This document shows, one piece after another, positions 18,117-25,517 of a stretch of 64,000 nt of DNA. Origin of the DNA: Clostridium sp. (GTDB taxonomy: Bacteria; Bacteroidota; Bacteroidia; Bacteroidales; Muribaculaceae). How positions within the stretch are numbered: the first letter of the stretch is position 1; the number at the start of each line of letters is the position of its first letter. The position numbers were made by a program, and so were the translations under genes. The stretch lies in NCBI GenBank assembly GCA_023666615.1, contig JAMPBQ010000001.1:416969-480968 (forward strand), in the 5' to 3' direction. Under the pieces are notes generated by a model. The model saw only the letters and a list, made by a program, of their open reading frames with translations. It was not told where the DNA came from and searched no databases.

Positions 18117-18584
18117 TTACTCAATTTCTAAGCTTACCTTTGTGTATTCTGAATCTTCGCCCTCAAAGGCCTCGTCAAAATCCTTTGAGAGAAGGTCGAG
18201 GTCAAAGCCCTCATCCATCATTTGCGACATTATGTCGTACTGGTCGATTTCGGGCATCACGTATTCATTGACGAATGTCTCATTGGCCAGCGCCTTGCTA
18301 AGAGTGGGGGAGAGTGTGACTTGGCCTGTGTTGGAGCTCATCAGCGTAAACATTTTCAGCATGCACCATACGCCCGCGAACATTGCCGCCATGTAGGCGT
18401 ACGGACGCACTCGCTCCCAAAAGCTGCGAGGCTTGATGGCGATTGGCGCATGCGCCTGCTCCTCATATTCAGTCTTTTCAAGAGAGAGAGCCATTCGGCA
18501 GGCGAATTCGGCGAAATAGCCTGCCGGCACGGTCATGCCATCCCGGGGAGCCTTTTCGTCAAGTATTTTCTTCTCTTGCTTCAT
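18117..18584 (-). CDS. Probable anti-sigma factor, single-pass membrane protein
   Basis: 155 aa. An N-terminal cytoplasmic part (about 1-65) is followed by one membrane segment (YAYMAAMFAGVWCMLKMFTLM, about 75-95) and an acidic periplasmic tail. There is no zinc-binding HxxxCxxC motif, so it is not a classical ZAS anti-sigma factor. The call rests on position (69 bp behind the ECF sigma gene) and topology. The next gene starts 4 bp after its stop. Confidence 0.65.
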   Translation of the reverse strand: MKQEKKILDEKAPRDGMTVPAGYFAEFACRMALSLEKTEYEEQAHAPIAIKPRSFWERVRPYAYMAAMFAGVWCMLKMFTLMSSNTGQVTLSPTLSKALANETFVNEYVMPEIDQYDIMSQMMDEGFDLDLLSKDFDEAFEGEDSEYTKVSLEIE

Positions 18585-18652
18585 TGCTTTTGTTGTTAAT
18601 AAGATGCAGTGTTATGCTTTGTTTTATTTTGACGGATTTATGCCGCCATGGT

Positions 18653-19210
18653 TTAATCGTTATCCTGAAAAAATTGCTCAATTTTTTTTGTGGCCAGGTG
18701 GTAAGACGCCTTAAGCGCCCCCACCGACGTGCCCAGCACCTCCGACATGTCTTCGTATTTCATATTGTCGAAGTATTTCATGTTGAACACAAGCCTTTGC
18801 TTTTCAGGCAGCGATGCTATCGCTTTTCTCAGCTTAAGCGCCAGCTCGTCGCCATCGATGTGCTCATCGGCCTCAATCAGGTGAGCCAAGTGCGACCCTT
18901 CCTCATCTATGGAAATGTCAAGCCGCTTGCGCTCTTTTTCCAAATGGGAAATGGCTTCGTTTATGGCTATCTTGTAGAGCCATGTCGAGAGCTTGGCGTC
19001 GCCGCGGAAATTCTCAAGGCTTTGCCAAGCCTTCATAAACGTGTTCTGCAGCAAATCGTTGGCGTCGTCGTGGTTCTGCACCATGCGGCGAATCTGCCAA
19101 TATAGGGGCTCCGAATACTGGCTGATGACCTCGGTGAACGCCTGGCGGCACTGCGCCGGCTGGCGCAGCCTCTCTATCAGCTCGGGGTTCTCTTTGGGGT
19201 AATCAGCCAT
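18653..19210 (-). CDS. ECF-type RNA polymerase sigma factor
   Basis: 185 aa. Region 2 is clear: QNHDDANDLLQNTFMKAWQSLENFRGDAKLSTWLYKIAINEAISHL. Region 4 is also clear: LPEKQRLVFNMKYFDNMKYEDMSEVLGTSVGALKASYHLATKKIEQF. This is the usual Bacteroidota ECF organisation without region 3. It should direct a small regulon together with the two membrane/periplasmic partners downstream. Its own promoter (19250-19280) fits the housekeeping consensus, so autoregulation by a different promoter class is not evident. Confidence 0.92.
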   Translation of the reverse strand: MADYPKENPELIERLRQPAQCRQAFTEVISQYSEPLYWQIRRMVQNHDDANDLLQNTFMKAWQSLENFRGDAKLSTWLYKIAINEAISHLEKERKRLDISIDEEGSHLAHLIEADEHIDGDELALKLRKAIASLPEKQRLVFNMKYFDNMKYEDMSEVLGTSVGALKASYHLATKKIEQFFQDND

Positions 19211-19249
19211 CTTTTGTCTTTTCGCGAATCAGCCTATCATTGTCGCATA

Positions 19250-19280
19250 CAAAGGTAGCTATTTTTTTTCAATCCACAAA
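19250..19280 (-). promoter_or_regulatory. Promoter of the ECF sigma operon
   Basis: On the minus strand TTTG (19277-19280) and TACCTTTG (19250-19257) are 19 bp apart, a full match to the Bacteroidota consensus. It lies 40 bp before the ATG at 19210 and overlaps the 3' end of queG. Confidence 0.8.
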
Positions 19281-20243
19281 ATCCGTATTCCGTTTCTCGC
19301 GATTGTCATTCGAATTGGAATCATTCCGCTTCTCACGGTTGGCCTCGTTGATGTACTTCTGCGCCAAGTATTTAAGGCGGGGTAGGGGAACACGCCGCAT
19401 AGCGCTGCCGCCAACTAGGCGCTTGTAGGCGCCTGACCCCATTTCCAGCAAGGATTTGGGAGTAAGGGAAAGGATTTCTTCTCGAGGCGCAAATTCCGGC
19501 AATGCGCCATCAGGGTATAAATTCCCTTCAGGGCAGGCCGCAAGGCAAGCGTCGCACCCGTAGAGTGTGAGGCCCATGCGTATGTCTTGGGGAATTTCCC
19601 CGCGGCTTTCGATAGTAAGGCAAGAAAGGCATCGCCCCGCGTCGCAGCCTCCCTTGCCGTCAAGGGCCTTGCCGGGGCATGCGCGCACGCAAGCCATGCA
19701 TTCCAGGCACTTGCTCCGGCATGGGGCGTCGGGCTCAACGCTGCCGGTCCAAAGCAGCTCGCCAAGAAACACTCGGCTGCCTATGCCGGGGATAATCAGC
19801 TGGTTGTTTATTCCGGCATATCCCAGCCCGCATTGCGTGGCCCAATATCTTTCGCGCATCGGCGCCGTATCCACAAGCGCGCGAGTCTCCCCGCCATATT
19901 TTTCTTGGATGTATTGCCCCAGAAGGTCAAGCCTTTGCTTCAAGGCGATGTGGTAATCCTTTCCCCGTGCGTATTCGCTTATCAGGCAGGCGTCGTTACC
20001 GGGGTATCCATACGCGAAGGCGCAGCAGATCACCGTATTGGCTCCTTCCAAAAGCAGACGCGGGTCATTGCGTTGTTCGGTGTGTTTTTCGCAATATGCC
20101 ATCTCGCCATTTCGCCCTGCGGCGATCCAGTTGCCGTATATTTCGCGCATATGCTGCGATAAGGGTTCACATCGCGCGAATCCGCATTTCACCGCGCCGC
20201 ACTCTATGGCTTTGCCCCTGATATCCTCTTTAAGGTCAATCAT
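19269..20243 (-). CDS. queG: Epoxyqueuosine reductase
   Basis: 324 aa, cytoplasmic. It performs the last step of queuosine synthesis in tRNA, reducing epoxyqueuosine with cobalamin and two [4Fe-4S] clusters. Visible motifs: DTAPMRERYWATQCGLGYAGINN (catalytic Asp region), CRSKCLECMACVRACPG and CDACLAACPEGN (cluster ligands). The start codon overlaps the stop of the phosphopantetheinyl transferase gene by 4 bp (ATGA), so it is the last gene of the gldE-gldD-PPTase-queG transcript. Confidence 0.95.
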   Translation of the reverse strand: MIDLKEDIRGKAIECGAVKCGFARCEPLSQHMREIYGNWIAAGRNGEMAYCEKHTEQRNDPRLLLEGANTVICCAFAYGYPGNDACLISEYARGKDYHIALKQRLDLLGQYIQEKYGGETRALVDTAPMRERYWATQCGLGYAGINNQLIIPGIGSRVFLGELLWTGSVEPDAPCRSKCLECMACVRACPGKALDGKGGCDAGRCLSCLTIESRGEIPQDIRMGLTLYGCDACLAACPEGNLYPDGALPEFAPREEILSLTPKSLLEMGSGAYKRLVGGSAMRRVPLPRLKYLAQKYINEANREKRNDSNSNDNREKRNTDFVD

Positions 20244-20776
20244 TTGCAGGCAGGATATTTGTTGGCCGGATATGCCAAGGTGAGCATGTTGTCGCCCTCC
20301 ATCCAGCTTTCCGCGTCGTAGGCTTGCCCATGCGCCATTGCAACCGACCGGTCCTTATCGCATTCTATTTCAGTCATTAAGGGCTTGGGGGAGGGTGCGG
20401 CCTTATACACAGCTTCTTTCACTGTCCACGCCCAAAGCATGGACGATTCGTCGGTGAAAATTATTAACTCCCTTTCCGATAAATATTTTGGGCGTGTGCG
20501 CCGCAGGGCTTCGCGCCAAGTCTCCGCATCTATGCCTATGCGGCGGCATGGGTCAATGGCCACAGCGGCCACAGTCTGGCTGTGCGTCACTGAGATGTTG
20601 AAGCCTTCGCATGCGGGCGCTCCGTCAGCCGCGTGGCTTATCTTTACGCCAAGCTCTTCCCCCGCGCGCCTTGTCGCATCCTTCTCTCTATCTCTCCTTG
20701 ATTGCCGCCTATTTTCTTCCGATGTCGCAATCTCAGCAAGGCAAATTGTGGTGGTGCCGATAGTTTTCTTTTTCAT
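20240..20776 (-). CDS. 4'-phosphopantetheinyl transferase (Sfp/AcpT type)
   Basis: 178 aa. It moves phosphopantetheine from CoA to a serine of acyl or peptidyl carrier proteins. The magnesium-binding IGIDAE and the second motif WAWTVKEAVYKA are intact. It starts right after the gldD stop. A stand-alone adenylation domain lies about 3 kb away on the same strand, but no carrier protein gene was found in the window. The gldE-gldD-PPTase order is common in Bacteroidota, so a special partnership with that domain need not be assumed. Confidence 0.9.
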   Translation of the reverse strand: MKKKTIGTTTICLAEIATSEENRRQSRRDREKDATRRAGEELGVKISHAADGAPACEGFNISVTHSQTVAAVAIDPCRRIGIDAETWREALRRTRPKYLSERELIIFTDESSMLWAWTVKEAVYKAAPSPKPLMTEIECDKDRSVAMAHGQAYDAESWMEGDNMLTLAYPANKYPACK

Positions 20777-21385
20777 CTAATCAAGACGCTGCATTGCGTG
20801 TGATACATCTCGGTATATGGTCTCAATCACCGGGGCGATGGAGTCGGCGGGAGTCTGCGCGCCGGTGCCGTCAATCATCGCTGAGCCGGACACAAGCCAT
20901 TTGGGGGCGTCGGGCTTCACGGCTATGAAATGCACGGGGAGAGGCAATGCCTGCGGAGCCTTCACCAGCGTTGCGTAGTAATCGTTTGGATTCATGAAAT
21001 GCTCCGATTCCGCCTGCGCGTTTCCCAGGTTGAGGCCTATGCGTTCGGCGCGGTTTTCGAGGGCGGCCTCCACAGTGGACGCATCCACCGGAGTAAGCGT
21101 AAGGTACACGCGGGCCTTATAGGCCGGATATTCAATGTTTAGCCATACGCTTCCGTCCGGCATGTGTTCGGTCGTTGTCTTCGCCTGGGCGTTCGCCTCT
21201 ATGCGCAGCGGCAGGCTGTCCACCGCTGCGTATCGCTCGGCGTATTCCGCCACGCGCGGATATGCCGTGCGCCGCGGCATGGCGTCTCCCTGAGCATGCG
21301 GCTTTGAGCAGCACGCCAGGGCAAGCAATAAGGCGCTAGCGAGCGCCGCCGTTTTCAGTCTTGATATTGACACGTACTGATACAA
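20777..21385 (-). CDS. gldD: GldD-family lipoprotein
   Basis: 202 aa in the longest reading. SPII signal LKTAALASALLLALACCSKPH. Family features are YPRVAEYAERYAAVD, VWLNIEYPAYKARVYLTLTPV, RIGLNLGNAQAESEHFMNP and the late segment PVHFIAVKPDAPKWLVSGSA. In gliding Bacteroidota, GldD with GldE is required for gliding and type IX secretion; non-gliding Bacteroidales keep the pair. The longest reading starts with TTG and overlaps gldE by 50 bp. A GTG at 21373 gives a tidier lipoprotein signal, so the start is uncertain. Confidence 0.88.
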   Translation of the reverse strand: MYQYVSISRLKTAALASALLLALACCSKPHAQGDAMPRRTAYPRVAEYAERYAAVDSLPLRIEANAQAKTTTEHMPDGSVWLNIEYPAYKARVYLTLTPVDASTVEAALENRAERIGLNLGNAQAESEHFMNPNDYYATLVKAPQALPLPVHFIAVKPDAPKWLVSGSAMIDGTGAQTPADSIAPVIETIYRDVSHAMQRLD

Positions 21386-22667
21386 TTCGGTGTTCGGCCA
21401 CTTTCAGCACCAGGAATCGGCACCGTCCGTAGGCCAGTGGCTCCTTGTCCTTCGGGAAGTCGCCTTTAATTGTTAATAGCATGCCGGCCAGAGTCTCTGC
21501 GTCTTCTGTGACATCGGCGAATTCTTCCTCGTCAAGGCCGGTTATTCTGAAAAAGTCGGTGAGGGGAGTGCGCCCTTCAAAGTTGTAGGTGTCGGGCGAG
21601 AGGCGCGTAAAGTATTGCTCATCCTCATCGTATTCGTCATTGATGTCGCCCACAATCTCTTCGAGCACGTCCTCCAGCGTCACTACGCCCTGCGTGCCTC
21701 CGTATTCGTCTATCACAATGGCTATGTGCTTTTTCAGTTTGCGGAAGTCCTCAAGAAGGTCGTCGATTTGCCGCGATTCAGGCACGTAATATGCCTCCCT
21801 CAGGAGGGTATGCCAGTCAAATCCGTTCAGGGGCTTGCCGATGTGCGGCAGCATGTCGCGCGAGTAAAGGACGCCTTTGATGTTGTCCATCGTATCGTCG
21901 TACACCGGCAGGCGTGAATAGCCGGTCTCCACAATCTTTGCCAAAGCCTGGTCGAAGGTAGACGCGTAGTCAATGCCCACAATCTCCACTCGCGGGGTCA
22001 TTATCTCCGACGCCGCAGTGTCGCCGAATTTTAGGATGCCTTCAAGCATCTGCTTGTCGTCGGTGGCCTGCACGTCGGTCAAGTCAAGGGCTTGCGAAAG
22101 CTCGTCTGCGTTGATGCTCGCGTTGTTCGTCACCACGCGGTTAACGATGCTTGTGCTGCGCACCAGCATGCCCGATATGGGTCGAAACAGCTTCATCAGC
22201 GTCTGCAGCGCGGGCTGGGCGAAGAGCGCCCATTTCACGGTGTTGTTAGTGGCGTAGAGCTTGGGCAGGATTTCTCCGAAAAGCAATATCAAAAAGGTGA
22301 GGATTACTGACTGAAGCACGAAGCTCATCCATGGGGCCATGCCCGTGAACAGCGCTCCGAGAGCGAAATTCGTGAGCACTACGATCGTCACGTTCACCAG
22401 ATTGTTGGCGATGAGGATTGTGGCCAAAAGCCTCTCCGGCTTGGCCAGCATTGACCGAATGCGCAGGGCCTGCTCTTCGTCAAGCTCGTCGATTTGGGAT
22501 TCAGTAAGGGAGAAAAACGCTATCTCCGATCCGGAGATAAAGCCCGACGCCATAAGGCATAGCGCTGCCACGATAAGACTCGCTATCTGCGGGGCGCCGA
22601 ATTCTGGGGGTATGGCCGACAGGACCATGCAGAGCATGTCCATCACCGGCAAGGGGTCTGTGTCCAA
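21336..22667 (-). CDS. gldE: GldE-like CNNM/CorC-family transporter or hemolysin-type protein
   Basis: 443 aa. A DUF21/CNNM membrane domain with about four helices (ASLIVAALCLMASGFISGSEIAFFSL … IILFGEILPKLYATNN) is followed by two CBS domains (PRVEIVGIDYASTFDQAL…; VVTLEDVLEEIVGDINDEYDE) and a CorC/HlyC C-terminal domain. CNNM proteins act in magnesium/cobalt transport; in gliding relatives GldE works with GldD. The first codon is TTG. I keep it because MDTDP resembles known GldE N-termini; ATG codons at 22643 and 22637 are alternatives. Confidence 0.88.
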   Translation of the reverse strand: MDTDPLPVMDMLCMVLSAIPPEFGAPQIASLIVAALCLMASGFISGSEIAFFSLTESQIDELDEEQALRIRSMLAKPERLLATILIANNLVNVTIVVLTNFALGALFTGMAPWMSFVLQSVILTFLILLFGEILPKLYATNNTVKWALFAQPALQTLMKLFRPISGMLVRSTSIVNRVVTNNASINADELSQALDLTDVQATDDKQMLEGILKFGDTAASEIMTPRVEIVGIDYASTFDQALAKIVETGYSRLPVYDDTMDNIKGVLYSRDMLPHIGKPLNGFDWHTLLREAYYVPESRQIDDLLEDFRKLKKHIAIVIDEYGGTQGVVTLEDVLEEIVGDINDEYDEDEQYFTRLSPDTYNFEGRTPLTDFFRITGLDEEEFADVTEDAETLAGMLLTIKGDFPKDKEPLAYGRCRFLVLKVAEHRIVSVRVNIKTENGGAR

Positions 22668-22699
22668 GACAATGACAATTAGTTAAACATTTCGAATCG

Positions 22700-22707
22700 C
22701 AAATTTA
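22700..22707 (-). promoter_or_regulatory. -7 box of the gldE-gldD-PPTase-queG transcript
   Basis: TAAATTTG on the minus strand fits TAnnTTTG and lies 33 bp before the gldE start. I see no good -33 box. Confidence 0.5.
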
Positions 22708-22783
22708 CGAAAATTTTCCTATCCCCCAACCCCTCTCCCTCAAATTTTTCGCTCCCCGCCGCAAATAGGCTTCTCGGCGCTGG

Positions 22784-23470
22784 CTATTTTCTGCGTGCAG
22801 GCGCGTAAATCGCCGAGAAGGCGTCTTCAAGGCGCGGAAGGGGGTTGGAGTAGTGGTTGCCGTGTACGCTTTGAAATTCTGTGCGTACGCCATCTGTTTT
22901 CAGGCGTTCTACAATCGCGGTGGTGTTTTCCCCTACGCATTGGAAGGCCTTTACCCTCGTTTTGGGCTCTTGTATGCCCAAAAGAAAGTATGCCAGGCCG
23001 TTTTTGGGTGGTGTTTGCCGCGAATCAAACCATTGCATGAATCCTTCATACCAGAACGAGCCTGACAACGAAGCTATGTTCTTGAAAGTGTCGCACAGCA
23101 TCCACTGCCATAGCACGAAAAGCCCTGACATTGATACGCCCACTAGCGTCCTCTCCGGCTTTCCGGCAAGCCCCATCGCTTCTTCTATCTTCGGAATCAC
23201 TTCATTTTGTAGCATTTTCAGAAATCCCGGCGATTCGCCCTTGAAGTCCGGACTGCCGGCGGGCACGCCCTTCGCAGGCCAGGGGCTGAATACGTTTTGC
23301 CAGTCCATGCCGGTGATGACGGCAATGGACGTCCCATATTGCTTTGCAGCAGGGTCAATCCAGTTATCGAGCAGATCATCCATGGGATAGAGGATGTACG
23401 CTATTTTGCCAGGGACGGCATCGTTGCTGAGCATGCAGCTCAGATTGCCTATTTTAATTCTCCTTGCCAT
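22784..23470 (-). CDS. Alpha/beta-hydrolase esterase (esterase D / siderophore-esterase-like)
   Basis: 228 aa, no signal peptide. The nucleophile motif GVSMSGLF (Ser113) matches the GxSxSG form seen in Fes/IroE-like esterases. The C-terminal HGNHYSN probably supplies the catalytic His. The start overlaps the end of the GNAT gene by 17 bp, so it is the third gene of the adenylation-domain operon. The substrate is unknown. Hydrolysis of an ester or amide made by its neighbours is an inference. Confidence 0.75.
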   Translation of the reverse strand: MARRIKIGNLSCMLSNDAVPGKIAYILYPMDDLLDNWIDPAAKQYGTSIAVITGMDWQNVFSPWPAKGVPAGSPDFKGESPGFLKMLQNEVIPKIEEAMGLAGKPERTLVGVSMSGLFVLWQWMLCDTFKNIASLSGSFWYEGFMQWFDSRQTPPKNGLAYFLLGIQEPKTRVKAFQCVGENTTAIVERLKTDGVRTEFQSVHGNHYSNPLPRLEDAFSAIYAPARRK

Positions 23471-23906
23471 AAATCATCATGTCCGGCATTTCCCGGAATC
23501 CAAGTGAATAATACACTCGGCGGCCTTCCGCCGAGGTTTCAAGAAATATTTTGTCGCAGCCCCTCTCTATGGCTATTTCAATGAGCCTCTTTGCGATTTG
23601 GTGGGCTATTCCGCGGTTTCTGTGCTCCTTGCGCACGTAAATGTTCATCAGATAGGCGCACTTCCCGCTCGGATTCTCCGGCGACGGCAGCTCTTCTGAA
23701 AAACAGGCTCCGCCGCATCCGCAGTCCTCGCCGCCGCATGCCGCCACTAATGCAATGTGGCCATTGCCCGCTGCATGGCTTTCGTAGTATCTTCGGTTTG
23801 CGGCAAGCAGCTTATCGTCAGGCTCTTCCCCAAAAACATTAGCGATAACCTCTTCGCGCCATACCATCAGCTCGTCAATCGACGCTATTTCCCTTATCTT
23901 GATCAT
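23454..23906 (-). CDS. GNAT-family N-acetyltransferase
   Basis: 150 aa from ATG 23906, whose ATGA overlaps the stop of the adenylation-domain gene; the longer reading to 24035 lies wholly inside that gene. The acetyl-CoA-binding motif A is clear: YLMNIYVRKEHRNRGIAHQIAKRLIE. IFLETSAEGRRVYYSLGFREMPD is typical of amino-acid or small-amine acetyltransferases. It contains a Cys-rich loop (CGGEDCGCGGACF, about 62-74) that is not usual in GNATs. It overlaps the esterase gene, so the three genes are tightly coupled. Confidence 0.88.
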   Translation of the reverse strand: MIKIREIASIDELMVWREEVIANVFGEEPDDKLLAANRRYYESHAAGNGHIALVAACGGEDCGCGGACFSEELPSPENPSGKCAYLMNIYVRKEHRNRGIAHQIAKRLIEIAIERGCDKIFLETSAEGRRVYYSLGFREMPDMMIYGKEN

Positions 23907-25339
23907 ACGCCGCCCTCCTTCATCACCACGGGCAATGCCGCCGTGTCCACCTTGCCGCGCCGCGTCAGCGGTATATGCTTCACTCTTACGAAATATTCCG
24001 GAATCATGAAGTCGGTCAATTTCGACTTCAGCCACTCCCGAATTTTATGCAGCGTGCAGCCCTCTCCGGCCATGACGTACGCCACAAGGTAATGCAGTCC
24101 GTTCTCGTCAAGGAATGCCCTCACGGCGCCGCGGTCTACGCAAGGGCATGTGTTCAGCGCGTTCTCCACCTCCTCCGGCTCAACCCTCTTGCCGAGGATC
24201 ATCACCTGGTCGTCGCGCCGCCGCAGAAAGGCGATGTTGCCGTCGGGCAGCTCATATCCGAGGTCGCCGCTGCGGTACATCCGCCGGCCGTCCTTCATCG
24301 TCACAAAGTTCTTCTGTTCAGGGGGATTGCCCAAATAGCCCCGGCTCACTCCCTCGCCGAATATGCATATTTCGCCCACTTCGCCCCGCTTCGCCTCGCG
24401 CAGGTTCTTGTCGAGAATCTTCACTTCAACTCCTTTCACGGCTTTTCCTATGGGGAAGGTGCCGTCCTCAAGCGGCTCGGCGTTGTCAACCCGGTAATAG
24501 TTTGAGCACACTGTCGTCTCCGAGGGTCCGTAAGTATTGTAAATTTTTATGCCGCGTCCGCGCAGATTGGAAATGTAGCATCCGCGTATCACGTCTCCAC
24601 CGCTGATTATTAGCTTTATGGAGGCCGGGATTTCGGACAGCTTGTTCATTTCCGCAAGGAGGTACGGGAATCCGTCGATTATCGTCACCTTGTGGCGTTC
24701 CGCAAATTTCATAAGCCCCTCCAGCGACCCGTTGTGGACGCCGTATGAAGGTATGCACACGGCGGCCCCGTTGAGCAGGGTGGTGAAGACTTCCTCAACG
24801 AAAATGTCGAACGAGCAAACCGAATACTGCAGCATGACGTCGCCCGGCCCGGTGTGAAATTCCGCCTCAAAGGCCTGCGCATAATTCACCACGGAATGAT
24901 TTTCGACCACCACGCCCTTTGGGCGTCCCGTAGTCCCCGACGTGTACAGCGCGTATGCCACACCATCAGGCTTTGATCTATCCGCCAGCCCCTCGGGCGC
25001 GGGCTGCAGGCGCCGGCAATAGTTGTCGGTGATGATCAGCTTTGCCCCGGCTGTCTGCATCATATAGTCGATGCGCTCTTGCGGCAAGGAGGGCTCGGCG
25101 GGCACATAGGCCGCGCCGCTTTTCAGCACAGCCAGCATTGTCGCTATCTGCTCCGCCCCGTGGTGCATCACAATGCCTACGAACTTTGGCTTTGCCTCAT
25201 AAAACTTCTGCATTATGCTGTCGGCCAACGCATCCAACTCCGCATACGTCAGTGTGCGCTCGTCCTCAATCACGGCTGGGGCATCGGGATGCTTGCTCGC
25301 CATCTCCTTGAATCGTCCATATATCGTCATTGTTTCCAT
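23903..25339 (-). CDS. Stand-alone amino-acid adenylation domain (NRPS/DltA-like)
   Basis: 478 aa, a complete A domain without carrier or condensation domain. Core motifs are visible: A3 LYTSGTTGRPKGV, A5 NTYGPSETT, A7 YRSGDLGYELPDGNI, A8 RRRDDQVMILGKRVEPEEVE and A10 LTRRGKVDTAALP with its lysine. In the A4 region the motif is SFDIFVEEVF. The Asp at the position that binds the alpha-amino group is kept, which favours an alpha-amino acid substrate. A rough alignment to GrsA gives a pocket that I cannot assign. It heads an operon with a GNAT and an esterase, joined by overlaps. Confidence 0.88.
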   Translation of the reverse strand: METMTIYGRFKEMASKHPDAPAVIEDERTLTYAELDALADSIMQKFYEAKPKFVGIVMHHGAEQIATMLAVLKSGAAYVPAEPSLPQERIDYMMQTAGAKLIITDNYCRRLQPAPEGLADRSKPDGVAYALYTSGTTGRPKGVVVENHSVVNYAQAFEAEFHTGPGDVMLQYSVCSFDIFVEEVFTTLLNGAAVCIPSYGVHNGSLEGLMKFAERHKVTIIDGFPYLLAEMNKLSEIPASIKLIISGGDVIRGCYISNLRGRGIKIYNTYGPSETTVCSNYYRVDNAEPLEDGTFPIGKAVKGVEVKILDKNLREAKRGEVGEICIFGEGVSRGYLGNPPEQKNFVTMKDGRRMYRSGDLGYELPDGNIAFLRRRDDQVMILGKRVEPEEVENALNTCPCVDRGAVRAFLDENGLHYLVAYVMAGEGCTLHKIREWLKSKLTDFMIPEYFVRVKHIPLTRRGKVDTAALPVVMKEGGV

Positions 25340-25456
25340 GTAATTGTCCTTTGCCTTATAAAAAGCTTTTCCTCCCCCAATTGTTCTGACTGAGCCCGAT
25401 TTGCCTAAAATGCATTATCGTCATATCGGAAAAATCCAGCCTTTGTGTGATGCGCA
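25340..25456. other. Intergenic region upstream of the adenylation-domain operon
   Basis: It must contain the operon promoter, but no convincing TAnnTTTG box was found on the minus strand. Confidence 0.4.
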
Positions 25457-25490
25457 ATAAAAAAGGGCACACGCCTCACGGCGGATGCCC
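25457..25490 (-). terminator. Terminator of the GH51 gene
   Basis: GGGCACACGCC (25465-25475) pairs with GGCGGATGCCC (25480-25490) apart from central mismatches. On the minus strand a run of U follows (A residues on the plus strand at 25457-25464). Confidence 0.8.
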
Positions 25491-25517
25491 CAAAATAAAA
25501 TTCAAGTATATGAACGG

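Noticed and set aside
20240-25339. Non-ribosomal peptide cluster joining the adenylation domain and the phosphopantetheinyl transferase
   Set aside because: No carrier, condensation or thioesterase domain is present, and the transferase sits in the common gldE-gldD context with its own transcript.
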